From Amorphophallus konjac (Eukaryota > Streptophyta > Magnoliopsida > Alismatales > Araceae): a stretch of 64,000 nt of DNA. Below the pieces are notes generated by a model, which saw only the letters and a list, made by a program, of their open reading frames with translations, was not told where the DNA came from and ran no database searches. The DNA lies in the NCBI GenBank assembly GCA_022559845.1, contig CM040121.1, positions 348,352,243 to 348,416,242 on the forward strand, in the 5' to 3' direction. Positions 1 to 9,745 of this stretch are shown here, one piece after another (the first letter of the stretch is position 1; every line of letters begins with the position of its first letter). The translations under genes were made by a program, and so were the position numbers.

Positions 1-428
1 AACCGAGCATACATTTCGCTGATGGTCTCGTTCTGCTTCATCTTGAAAGCTTCGTATTCGGATACAAGAAGATTGGCCTTCTACTCTCTTACTTGAGATG
101 TACCCTCATGAATGACTTCCAATGCATCCCACATCTCCTTGGCTGATTTGCAGGCTGACACGCGGGAGAATTCGATAGGGTGCAGAGAGCATTGGATGGC
201 GTTTACGGCACTCCAATTCAGCGTGGACCTTCTGATCTCCTCCTTGGTCCAGACATCTTCATTCGGGGACAGCTCATAAGGTCCCTTACTGACAACTTTC
301 CAGATCTCGTAATCCTTAGCCCTCAGAAACACTTGCATACGATTCTTCCAATATGCGTAGTTAGATCCATCGAAGAATGGGGGCTTCGTTGTTGAGTGAC
401 CTTCAGCTATCATCCCTCGAGCATCCAT
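1..428 (-). pseudogene. Copia (Sirevirus-like) gag, N-terminal part, runs off window
   Basis: The reading frame starts at an ATG at 428 and reads leftward. It carries the gag signature of plant Copia elements (NYAYWKNRMQVFL, then EDVWTKEEIRRSTLNW and LHPIEFSRVSACKSAKEMWDAL) and is clearly homologous to the gag at 18807. An in-frame TAG at 81-83 follows the EGTSQVRE segment, but the same frame stays open to the window edge with gag-like sequence. The protein would form the capsid of the retrotransposon particle. The tRNA-Met-type primer-binding site and the LTR lie directly upstream at higher coordinates, as expected. Only about 140 codons are inside the window. Confidence 0.85.
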
Positions 429-473
429 CTCTGCCTATCCTCTTCGGGCGATGAGTCCCTATGGAAGAGTGTG

Positions 474-485
474 GCTCTGATACCA
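474..485 (-). other. Primer-binding site (tRNA-iMet type) of minus-strand Copia
   Basis: The minus strand reads TGGTATCAGAGC, the standard Copia primer-binding site complementary to initiator tRNA-Met. It sits two bases from the LTR end at 488, the same spacing as in the second Copia element (18782-18793). Confidence 0.9.
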
Positions 486-1291
486 ATTGTTGAGTTAGAT
501 GGACGCAGTCTATCTCCACGAAATGTGGATCTAGAGGGGGGTGAATAGATCTACTACCTATTTAAAAACCAATGTAAGGTTCAAATGCGGAATATAGGCA
601 AATCTGCTAAATCACTAACCCTGAGACTAGATTTCAACAGAAGCGAATCAAGCTCTTAAAGTAAATAAGACAACCAGTCGCACACAATTCATAGACAATC
701 ACACAAACACAAGACACCCATGATTTTTTAGGTGGTTCGGTCAAGGACCTATGTCCACCCCACACTCAACCGAGTATGGCTTACTGCTGCGCAGTACAGC
801 TTGCGTCTGCTGGGCACTACAGCTTGGCCAACAACCGCTGATACACAGCTTCGCTGGGCACTACAGCTTGCCAACCAGAGGAACAGATCCTCTGCAACTG
901 CTGGGGAAATACAGCTTAACCCGTCCAGTGGAGACTTCCACTACAAATCCGTTGACTCACAGCTTGAAGAAACAGGAATTCAGAAATGAAAGACAGAAGC
1001 AAAACGAAAATGAAAACCCAAATGGGAATATAGCTCGAATGAGCAATGCTCAGCTCTGGTTTCTGAACCAAGAGACTGAGATACAACCTCTCAAACAAAA
1101 ACTCTCACAATCTCACTCTCTCGATCAAGCTCTCTCAACTCATCTCTCTTGATCTTCTCTTCTCTCTTTTTCTTCTTCTCTGTTTCTCTTCTCACAGTGG
1201 ATCGATGGCGCTCTACTGCTTTCAGACTGGCTGTATAGACTTTGCTCTCTTCAGTTTTTCGATCAGCCTCCATCTGAACACCAAGGCTTCA

Positions 1292-1299
1292 ATATATAC
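1292..1299 (-). promoter_or_regulatory. TATA box of the Copia LTR
   Basis: The minus strand reads TATATATT in a stretch leading into a pyrimidine/A-rich presumed R-U5 region. It places the motif array at 1480-3305 upstream of the promoter. It is recognised by position and sequence only. Confidence 0.45.
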
Positions 1300-1479
1300 T
1301 GACAACAGGTGGATAAGGGCGTGTGGTTTCCACGTTTTCCCGCCCAAGGAATTTGCCAGATCCGAGGCAACTTTATCCACGTGTCATCATCTGATCACCT
1401 CGTCCTCCTGGCATCACGAGCCATGTCAGCAATCCCTGTAGAGAATCCCTGTCAGATAGAGTATCGGATCATCAACTGT

Positions 1480-3305
1480 AAGTATATACATTGCAGTGTA
1501 TAGACTTCGGTTTATAGTCGACGTACAGACATCAATGTATGGACTTTACAAGACAAACACAATGTGTATACTTGCTCAGTGTATGGACTTGTTTGAACAA
1601 AAAAGCATTGTATATACTTGAGGCATGAAGGCCAATGTACAGACTTGGCCACAAGCTGAACAATCGGATGTATAGACTTGAGCTAAGCAAGCTACAGTGC
1701 CGATGTGTAGACTTGGCCAATGTTCAGACTTGAATGCTCGACCAGTGTACAGACTTGCAAATCATTCAGCAATGTGCAGACTTCGACAAAACACAACTTG
1801 CAGCAGTGTATAGACTTGGTTCCGTGAAAGCTACAGTGCAGTAGGATATACAGACTTCCTATATGAAGGCAATGGCTGTCAGACTTCACTTCGAGCTATC
1901 TACAGTGCATCAATGTGTGGACTTGAGTGAAAGAGCATGCATTGTATGGACTTGTACAGTGAAACAATGTATAGACTTCACCAAGACACTACATGAGCAA
2001 TATGATGTGATGTACAGACTTGGGCTGTACAGAGTTCATGAACAATGCATGCTATGCATGAATAAGAAGACGATGTACAGACTTTCAACAATACTCTGTA
2101 CAGACTTACATGTTGCACTGGCAATGTACAGACATGATTAAGCGTGAACAAGCCGATGTACAAACTAAGCCTGTATAGACTTAGTGCATGAAGCCCTGAC
2201 AATGTATAGACTTGCTAATGCAATCTAGGGCGATGTACAGACTTTGTCCATGAACTGTGCACATGCATGAACGATGTATAGACTATGCTGAGTGTGTAGA
2301 CTTGTGAAGTGCATAGAACACACAGAGGCTATCTAGACTTACATCGTTGACGTTGCAGACTTGAGAATGCAATGTACACTCTTACAGCGTTGATGCTGCA
2401 TGAGACTAGTGTATAGACTTGTGATCTCAACGATGCGTAGACTTGAATATCATTCAACAGCCAATGTGAAGACTTCCTGATGTATAGACTTTCAAAATGA
2501 AAGGCTGTATAGGCTTGAACAAAGAAGCAGCGAATGTATGGACTTCCAATGGAAACGACGATAAAGCGATCAGTGTATAGACTTCAAGGGAGACGACGGT
2601 AAAATTACCGATGTATAGACTTGAAGGAAAACGTAGGTGAAACTTCCAATGTACAGACTTCGAAGATGAACAGTTGGATGTACATACTTGGAAGATCACT
2701 GATGACTGTACATACTTTGCTTCAATGTATAGACTTTCCACCGACCAATGTGTAGACTTTGCAAGCCTAAGATGCTGAATGAGACGGTGCAGCTACAGTG
2801 GTGTACAGACTTCATGAGACGCTCACTGTATATACTTACCACCGACAAATGTATAGACTTGATATGTGTGCTTCGGCTGTACAGACTTCACTCTAGCAGG
2901 TAATGCAGCAATGTATATACTTTGAACTTGAACGTGCAGTGTATAGACTATGCAATGCACTGTGGATGTATGGACTTTGCAACGACGGGCAATGTATAGA
3001 CTATGCACAGTCCAATGAATGGACTTTAACTAAGGTGGACAATGTACACACATGTAAAGATGATGCAATGCGTTGACGCTGGAATGTATGCCAATGTAAT
3101 GCGTTGATGCTGCAATGTATGCCAATGTAATGCGTTGACGCTGCAATGTATGCCAATGTATAGATGCGTTGACGCTGCAATGTATGCCAATGTATAGATG
3201 CGTTGACACTGCAATGTATGCCAATGTATAGAGTTTCATGCTGCAAAGCACTGTGAAGACTTGTGAGTGTGTGCAGAACACAGTATAGACTCTGACTGCA
3301 TTATG
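1480..3305 (-). repeat. Dense array of a short motif, AAGTCTATACA, within the LTR U3
   Basis: Roughly 55 imperfect copies of TGTAYAGACTT (plus strand; AAGTCTRTACA on the LTR sense strand) lie in about 1.8 kb, nearly all in the same orientation. Spacers are irregular, 10-50 bp, and unrelated to each other. Common variants are TGTATGGACTT, TGTGTAGACTT and TGTATATACTT. It is not a simple tandem repeat, because only the core is conserved. The short reading frames across it are by-products. The same core recurs in the CACTA intron at 45490-45648. Confidence 0.85.
3063..3235. repeat. 31/34-bp tandem repeat, five copies
   Basis: The unit GCGTTGACGCTGCAATGTAT plus GCCAATGTA starts at 3070, 3101, 3132, 3166 and 3200. 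The first two intervals are 31 bp; the last two are 34 bp, because of a small insertion ending in TAG that recreates the TGTATAG core of the surrounding array. It lies at the distal end of the U3 motif array. Confidence 0.85.
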
Positions 3306-3434
3306 TACACAGACAGCCTGATAAAAGCAATTTCATCAAAATAGGAACTGTTGCCAATCAATCAAAACAAATAATCAATCAAGATAAGGTGTTGCCAAAG
3401 AAATGAAGCAAATGTCAACATCATCAACACAGAG

Positions 3435-3620
3435 GAGTCACAACAGGGACAAGGACATGGTGGGATAAAGACACATGGGACGGCCAACCACGGGGACAAA
3501 AGACACGTGTGAGACAACACGGAGGGACAAGAACAATACAGGAGACAAAAGACAGCACATGTGAGATGACAAGGAGGGACATAGACACGTGTGACAAGGA
3601 CACGGCGGGACAAAAGACAT
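3435..3620. repeat. Degenerate GGGACAAAAGACAC repeat, left part
   Basis: There are about nine loose copies of GGGACAAAAGACAC(G)TG at irregular spacing. The repeat is split by the LINE insertion at 3621-4274 and resumes at 4275-4345, so both parts were once one block. It probably belongs to the 3' non-coding part of the minus-strand Gypsy derivative. No coding capacity is seen. Confidence 0.7.
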
Positions 3621-4274
3621 TTTTTTTATAGAAAGCCCTACCTAGGGATAGATGGGGGAGTGCAGCCCTTTCGGGGAGAGCCATTCCACCAACATATCAC
3701 TAGGGGTGAATTTTATTACTACTGGGAAATAATTACAATCACATCAATCGGAGGCTAGGCATACCTAGCTTATCTTAACGAGCTATACCCTTTATATGAG
3801 AGGGAAGCTCATGGTAAGAATAAAAAGAATTACATTGTAAGGTGCAAGCTAAAGAAGCCAAAGAATCCGCCACAGTGTTGCCTTCTCTATAGATGTGGGT
3901 GATGATGTCCAGCTGTGAAAGAATAATCCAAATATCTCTAACATGTGTGAGGATGGACCATGTACATTGAGCTTGTCTTTTGATGATCTGTACAAGTGTT
4001 TTCGAATCACATTCAATAAGAGCAGGCTTTGAATCAATGGTGCGTAAATACTTAACACCATCAAGGAGAGCTCGGGCCTCAGCTATGATGCTATTAGACC
4101 TTCCATAAAAATGAGAGAAAGCAAGCAGACTGCTTCCTTTGTGATATCTAATAACACCACCTCCCCCAGAATCTCCAGTTAGCTTTGAGGCACCATTAGT
4201 GTTAAGCTTAAGAAATGGCCAAGGTGGGCTGATCCATTTGATGGCCATAAGCTGTTGGTGTCTTGATCTGATAA
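3621..4274 (-). mobile_element. 5'-truncated LINE (RNase H end) with 15-bp target-site duplication
   Basis: The insert is bounded by two identical copies of CGGGACAAAAGACAT (3606-3620 and 4275-4289). On the minus strand it ends in a short A-run (plus-strand T-run at 3621-3627), preceded by a 3' UTR with an AATAAA-like signal near 3700. These are the hallmarks of target-primed reverse transcription. Only the last about 650 bp of the element are present, coding for the C-terminal RNase H. The flanking DNA itself repeats GGGACAAAAGACA, so the TSD match alone would be weaker evidence than usual; the adjacent poly(A) makes it convincing. Confidence 0.85.
3775..4248 (-). pseudogene. LINE RNase H domain, C-terminal fragment of ORF2
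   Basis: From Met at 4248 the frame encodes about 157 residues with an RNase H fold typical of plant LINE ORF2 C-termini. LNTNGASKLTGDSGGGGVIR carries the first strand (the usual catalytic Asp is Asn here). AEARALLDGVKYL holds the Glu, IECDSKTLVQII the second Asp, and YREGNTVADSLASLA the last acidic motif. The upstream reverse transcriptase is missing through 5' truncation. The frame happens to stay open through the flanking repeat to 4563, but that extension is not LINE sequence. Confidence 0.85.
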
Positions 4275-4289
4275 CGGGACAAAAGACAT

Positions 4290-4639
4290 GTGGGACGACA
4301 CGGAGGGACAAAAGACACACGCGGGACAACAACATGACAAACACGCTCTTCAACCAAAGTCCAAGATCAAATGAAGCAGAACCGCCAGGTTCATAATTGA
4401 AATACAAAGCCTTCTCATGGAGACATGGACCGAGGTAGGCAAAAGCTGAGAAGGACATGAGCTTCAGAATAGATCGAGGGATAAGATTGAAGAAGAGAGG
4501 AACGGATTGAAAGATGTGGACAGGAAGCAAAGCAGAAGATAAAGAGCAAGGAAGTTTGAACACCTACAACCTGCACACTTAGCAAACAGATTATATTTGT
4601 TCTTAAAACAAATAGACAAAGGAACAAAAGACACATATT
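4290..4639. other. Right part of the GACAAAAGACAC repeat plus unassigned spacer
   Basis: The degenerate GGGACAAAAGACAC repeat continues to about 4345, just after the second TSD copy. From 4346 to 4639 I see no gene, only purine-rich non-coding sequence, presumably the 3' region of the minus-strand Gypsy derivative. Confidence 0.5.
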
Positions 4640-4790
4640 TTGGATTTTTATGATAATTTTTATGATTTTTTGGATATTTTTTGACAATATTTGATTTTTG
4701 ACAATATTTGATTTTTATGGATATTCGATTTTTTTGGATTTTTGACAATATCTGATTTTTTTATAGATTTTTTGACAAGGCTATCTGTAG
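4640..4790 (-). repeat. AT-rich short repeat (TTTTTGACAATATTTGATTTT type)
   Basis: The unit is about GACAATATTTGATTTTT, repeated loosely. It is the counterpart, in opposite orientation, of the CAAAACCCAAAAAAATCGAA repeat at 58040-58290 in the plus-strand Tat element. This supports common ancestry of the two 3' regions. Confidence 0.6.
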
Positions 4791-5651
4791 CACCCACAGA
4801 CGGGCTAAACTACTGGCAAGGGGTCGTCATCCCTCCCCCTCTCATTAAAGACTTCTCTTGAGCAGGGCGTGTATTTGAGGGTGGCTTGCCACAACCAACC
4901 GCCTCTAAAGAACGGTGCCCCTACTAAGGCCATACCCGGGATACAACCCAGCCTAAGAAGGAAAAAATAGACGAAAAATGGAGATAAGCAAATGCAGAAT
5001 GGGAAACACCAGGATTTGAATTCCTTCCGGGGCACTATCCCTCAAAGATACAGTCTGTTGCGCCGGGGCTTTGTGTCTTTGATTTTGGAGTAGCACGAGC
5101 TTTGTATTCCTTGCTTGACAGGATCAGAAGGGAGAGGATAACAAGGTTTTTGAAAGATTCCTCGACACGGAGGAGCAGCAGACACCAAACTGGATGAAGA
5201 AGGATCAAAAGGAAGAGAGACGAGGGCTAGAACTCCCTCGTTAAGGCACAGAGATCTTGATGACAAGGAACCAGATACAGAATAAACAGAGATCAACTGG
5301 GATCAAGGCGGGCTAAAGCCTCGAAAACAGCATGAGAAAGGGCAAGAACCCCGAAAGGGTGAAGAAGAAAGAATAGAAAAATAATGATTGGACTGTTGCA
5401 ATGATGATGAAGGAGAATGATCATCCGACGGGGTCAGAGAAGGAGAATAGTAGTCATCCGACAAGGTCGAAGAAGAAGAATGACAGACATCCAACATGGT
5501 CGGAGAAGGATAGTCATCATAACCTGAGAATACCAGAGGAGAATCAGAAGATGTCCCGAAATTGGGACGGAAGGAAGGCATAGGCTGAGGCCTAGAATTA
5601 TGAGAATAAGGAAAATCCGGCGGCTCCAGATGAAAGGAGCAGGATGGGGGT

Positions 5652-6891
5652 TCAAGGACCCAGAAAATGAGGAGAAAAACACGGGAATATGATTAGGAGA
5701 AGGAAGGTACACGCCCAAGGGTGGGAGCCGAGTAGAAGGAATGATGAATGGAAGGAAGGAGAAGGAGAAGTGATCACCTGAGTGCACAACCGGCGGCCCT
5801 TGAACTTGCGCCACCGCCTCTTCTTAGCAGAAATTTCTCGAAAATGTATCCACCTGGCGCGGGCTTGAACCTTCGGGCTTCTTATCTTGAAATATCTTCT
5901 GAAATAGCGGGCCCACCTGGCAGATGGCCTGGCCCGATTATGAACATGCAGCTTCATCGGGGCGGTTGCCCCTAGACACCCAGTGCTAACAATATGTGGA
6001 CACTCTCGAACAAGTAACTCCTTGGGATGATGAGCACCATGAAACCACGGAGTTTTGTCCCTCAGTACAAAGAGCATGAGGTTCGGCAATTCTGCTTGGC
6101 AATCCGGCATGAAGCATAGCTCCCTTGATAAAAGAGCCGGATGAAATTGAGGGAGATCAATGCGTGGCGTTGACGCGGCCGACTTGATAAACTGAGAGAG
6201 ATTGCATAAGATGTGCAGAATGTCATTGGAAAATGTAGAAAATACGGCGAATTGCCCCTTGAATATAGAATGCATCAAGCCTTTGGCAGCTGTACGAGTG
6301 AGCACAATTCGGGTGGAGAACCCTCCTTGACCAGCAATCTGAATGGCAATAGAGCGAGAGGTAATAACAGCATCAATGGTGAATTTTCTGGCGAGCAATG
6401 AGATTGCCACCGGTCTCGCTCGAGAAGAAACTGGCACTAATGCAAGGGAACTTTTCTTAACAACCGTCTTCAGAAGTAGAAGCTCATCAGTCCCAAAGTA
6501 GCTAGAGACCAGGACGCGAATAGGCATGCGGCAAATGAAATCTTGAATCTTGAAATGTATAACCGACACTGACTCATCCTGACTTGGCTCATTGTCTCCC
6601 TGGGAACTAGACCCAAGGGGCACCATAGGTAATGCATACCCGCTCCGTGGGGTGAAAGTGGATGAAGAAGTGGAGGGAATTGAAATAGGTTCAGATGGCG
6701 TGGAGGCTTCAATGGGGATGGTGATGTCGAGTGGTGGCAAGGGTGTAAAGGTAATGACAGGCGTGGATGAAGGTGAAGGTGTAGGTGGAGGAAGTAAGGG
6801 TGACAGTGTTGGCAAAGATGTAACATGCTCAGGCTCGAGCGAAGGCGATGGTGAAGATGGCGGAGATGGTGGAGAAGACGGTGATAAGGGC
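5652..6891 (-). CDS. Unrecognised long reading frame in Gypsy derivative
   Basis: About 410 codons are open from the LINE junction at 6891 down to a stop at 5652-5654; upstream of the LINE the same proline/serine-rich frame resumes at 8570. The N-terminal 110 residues are Pro/Ser/Thr-rich. The middle is globular-looking (VIHFKIQDFICRMPIRVLVS, then TDELLLLKTVVKKSSLALVP), and the C-terminal part is Arg/Lys-rich (RARPSARWARYFRRYFKIR). I recognise no family. It occupies the place where protease-RT should follow gag, so it may be an extra open frame of a non-autonomous element, or chance openness in decayed sequence. Homology to other Gypsy elements would decide. Confidence 0.35.
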
Positions 6892-8294
6892 CCTGTCTGC
6901 CCGCCTCCCGTTGCACGGCCGCCTAGGGTGGCTGGCACCGGCCCTCGTGCGGCCACGGAGGCGCTTCTGGTGGTAGGTTTGGCCACACCGATCATCCAAC
7001 CTGCGTCGTCCTCGGCTCCACTAGGGGACCTATCCGCCACCCCAGCTTCCCTCCCAGAAGCTTTACCGCCAGCCCCTCACTTCCCTTCCACAAGCGTGCT
7101 TGTTGTCCTTCCTTTGACTGGCCCCTCTAGGCCCTTGCTCAGCCACCCCTCCCCTATTCAGGCAGCCGCGAGCTCCGCTCGCGCGCCTGCCACCGACGTG
7201 CCCTCCCACGCTCCTGTGGCGGCTGTGGAAGTCCCCCTCTCGGGAGATAGGGAGGTCCCACCTCCTGCTGGGTTTGTTGGGCTGGTCCCTATCCAACCTA
7301 CGACGGGCAGCCCCGTTGACCATGAAGCGCCTGCACCTGGTGAGGAAGGGTCCCCCTCGGGCTCGGACGACTTCTCATTTCCGCCCTTGCCTCTGGTTGT
7401 CACTTTGCAGCGTCTGGAGCCACCCTACTCACATGCACTCGCCGCTACGCCGACGCTAGGAGCTTCGCTGCAGGCTGCTCCGCTCTCCTCTGTCGGTCCC
7501 TTTGTCGAGGAGGTTGGACTACCTGCCTGCCAGCTCGAGTAGGCCGAGCCAACTGTTGCTGTCATCTTGGGCTTGGCAGCCCCCTCTGCTACACCAACCG
7601 GTTCATCATCTTATAGGGAGCCCCCTCCGATTCACGGCACCCTCTTAGGGTCGGCCCTGTCGTCTTCAGGCGGTGGCTTGAACGTTGACGCACCTTCATG
7701 GTCCCCCCTGGCATGGCTGATGCCCCACGACCACCGATTGGCATTGACAAAGCTCCGGCTATCGCACCTGATCCCCCTGTCGGAGCACCGATTCCTCCTC
7801 CTGGTGGCCCCTCGGCCTCCATCTCTCTTGTGGACGGCCCTGAGTCCTCTGTTGGGCTTATTTCTCATAGTCCTCCGTCATCTCTGGGTTCGGGTCGTGC
7901 GGACCACCGGACCGCTCGGGATCGTCCTTCACCACCTTTGGAGGGCCGCCGTCCGTCCGGCTCTCATTGGGTCTATGGTGATGCTGTTCCCAAGCAGGCT
8001 AGTTATGTAGCTTTTGCTCGTTTTGCTGCGGCGTACGGCATGGTGTTGCATCCTACTGGCGCCACCGTCTGTGAACCACCGCCGGCGTCTTCGGCTGGCC
8101 AAGGCGACCTAGGAGAGTCCTCCCAGTGTAGGTTTGATGGCGTCCTCAACGATCTTCCTCCTACCGACTCTTGCCCGTCTGTGGACACCATTGATGAGCA
8201 GGCCCTCAACTTCTATGATTCCAATTGTAGCTTCGACCGCAAGAACATTGGTCCTTCTCTCCGTAGATCCAATCGTCTGCGCCATCAGCGTTAG
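6892..8294 (+). pseudogene. Proline-rich LINE ORF1-like protein, C-terminal, frameshifted
   Basis: The frame entering from 6892 is open to a TAG at 7540-7542 and then resumes. The C-terminal part lies in another frame (about 7698-8294), ending with DRKNIGPSLRRSNRLRHQR and a TAG. The composition is Pro/Ala/Ser-rich throughout, with no zinc knuckle seen. The basic RRSNRLR ending resembles C-termini of plant LINE ORF1 and related transposon proteins (from general familiarity, not a search). The part of the frame upstream of 6892 (from 6592) is antisense to the Gypsy derivative and is not part of this protein. Confidence 0.45.
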
Positions 8295-8569
8295 CTTGTC
8301 CTAGATCCTCTAGTGTTGAGGGGTTTCTTTGGTTTGGCTTTGTTGGCCTTCATGCCCTCTTTTCTCTACGGTTGCCAGTTGCCCATGCGTTCTATAAGTT
8401 TGGGTGCCTTGTGCTTCCTCCTCTCCCGTTCTACTTAATGTAATTTTCTGCTTTATTCAATGAAAACGCTTGCCTGGTGACTCAGGGTGGACCCTCCATT
8501 CCCTTCCGCAATGAAGGGGTGTACGGGAATCCTCGCCAAACTTTACAAGTATTATCTGAGTTTAAAAAA
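6892..8569 (+). mobile_element. LINE-like retro-insertion with poly(A) and 17-bp TSD
   Basis: The insertion is flanked by AAGACGGTGATAAGGGC at 6875-6891 and again at 8570-8586. It ends in a run of seven As directly before the second copy. The 3' region holds a LINE-type tail (TTTATTCAATGAAAACGCTTGCC at about 8454). Its only coding content is a degraded proline-rich protein ending in RRSNRLRHQR at 8294. There is no endonuclease or RT between that stop and the tail, so it is a deletion derivative, a 5'-truncated non-autonomous LINE relative, or a retrocopy of an ORF1-only transcript. It disrupts the long minus-strand frame of the Gypsy derivative. Confidence 0.8.
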
Positions 8570-9745
8570 AAGACGGTGATAAGGGCGATGGAGACGACGT
8601 CGGAAGCGGTGACGATGAAGGTGGCGAAGATGGGTCAGGTAATGGTGACGGTGGTGGAGATGAAGATGGAGGTAATGAGGGTAGTGGAGATGGTGATGAA
8701 GAGGATGAAGAGCAGGGTCGTGGCACCCACCGTCGGCGTATCGACACAATGCGTCGGGTGGCGTCGGGAGCAGAAGTGGTGACGGTAACGGGAGTAGAAG
8801 AAGTGGAGGTAGCACTAGCCTGAGCAGAGGCTTGGGTTTGTGGAGACGATGGAGGCGAGGTAGGAGATGGTGAAGGCAATGAAATATGTGGAGATAGAGA
8901 TGGAGATGGAGATGAAGGTGATGGAGTGGGTGCAACACTAGATAAAGGATCATGGGGGTGCCCCAGGTCTTGTAGTGACGAAGATGGTTGCCTGGGTGGC
9001 GCTTGCTACTGCTGCTTGCTACGGAGATGTAAGACAATCTTGCGAATTGCAGGCCAATCAATCCTCTTCTTGTCTTCCAAGCCATAGACAAACTCCCAGA
9101 AATCGGGGCAATCCTTGACCAAATGCCCCTGCTGGCGATGATAATCACAAAATTAAAGCATATTCCCGACCGCGGGTCGACAAGGCACAACTGGAGGAAG
9201 CTGCAACGCGTGAGTGGCCATCAAAGCCCTGAAAATATTGGTGAAGGATTCCAGCAATGGGGAGGGAGGAGCCCGCTTTGGGCAAGGCGGATGCCGAGGG
9301 ATATGAGGTGGAGATGGAGAAGGTTGTGGAGGTTGCGTGGGCAAAGGCGCATGGCAACTAGCGGAAGGACTAGGCAGAGACGTATGAGCGGGATGAGGGG
9401 GTATGTAGATGGCATCCACTTGCGCAGAGTGTGGTGTTCCCTTGATTGGAGGTGGAGACACATGTGGGTATGTGGAAGCGGAAGGCTGAGAGGTGGAGGG
9501 TTGATATATGGGAGTGTATAGGTATGTAGGAGCGGAAGGTTGACTCATGGAAGTATATAGACTTGTGGAGGGTGGACTCACAGAGGGATATGTAGCAGGA
9601 GGCTGACTCGTGGAAGGTACATAAGGGGTATAGGAGGATGGCGAGGTGTATGTGGACGTAGAAGTTAAAGGAGACTCGGGGTCAAGGGAACCTTAGAGTT
9701 GTTGACGAATGAAGCAGGCTCGGCTATAAAGTTGTTGCCAGGAGG
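8570..9745 (-). pseudogene. Gypsy (Tat-like) gag, C-terminal part with zinc-knuckle-like motif
   Basis: Reading leftward from 9745, the translation shows QQLYSRACFIRQQL, matching HQLYSRARFIQTQF in the gag of the Tat element at about 32730. A Pro/Ser/Thr-rich stretch follows. At about 9145-9005 comes FCDYHRQQGHLVKDCPDFWE and then KRIDWPAIRKIVLHLRSKQQ, which corresponds to YCIFHRQPGHTIERCYQFRD and RIDWAQMHQLIEDIRQRQKQ at about 33210-33345. In-frame stops lie just before FCDYH and after the knuckle. The left end continues in proline/serine-rich sequence to the LINE junction. The right end is cut by the LTR at 9746. Confidence 0.75.

Larger units (their letters stand above)
488..3429 (-). repeat. 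Probable 5' LTR of the minus-strand Copia element
   Basis: The 3' edge of the LTR is well placed: on the minus strand ...CAACA ends at 488, two bases before the PBS. The 5' edge is a guess: a minus-strand TGTTGATGATG begins at 3429, just before sequence belonging to the neighbouring Gypsy derivative. A minus-strand TATA box lies near 1295, so 1300-3429 would be U3 and 488 to about 1265 R-U5. That makes a roughly 2.9 kb LTR, long but possible for a Sirevirus-like element. The second LTR is outside the window, so the outer border cannot be tested. Confidence 0.5.
4640..9745 (-). mobile_element. Gag-carrying Gypsy (Tat-like) derivative without visible pol
   Basis: Reading leftward from 9745, the element shows the C-terminal part of a Gypsy gag with a CCHC-like knuckle, a proline-rich section, a long open frame of unknown function, and then a 3' region (5100-4640). 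That 3' region resembles the post-integrase region of the Tat element at about 57750-58290: it shares the reverse complement of AAAGCCCCGGCGCAACAGA, a TCCCGGGTATGGCC block, and the AT-rich repeat. No protease, RT, RNase H or integrase lies between gag and the 3' region. A plus-strand LINE (6892-8569) splits the coding part. A Tat-like LTR cuts the gag at 9746, so the N-terminal half is absent. Confidence 0.65.

Noticed and set aside
3001..3281. Minus-strand frames with repeated LYIGIHCS-type peptides
   Set aside because: They are translations of the 31/34-bp tandem repeat and the U3 array in several frames.
6592..6891. N-terminal part of the 316-codon plus-strand frame
   Set aside because: It lies before the TSD and is antisense to the Gypsy derivative coding region. 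Only the part from 6892 belongs to the inserted LINE-like sequence.
8477..9190. Plus-strand and alternative minus-strand frames around 8477-9190
   Set aside because: They are alternate frames of the repetitive gag C-terminal region. The correct frame is identified by the FCDYHRQQGH knuckle and its match to the Tat gag.
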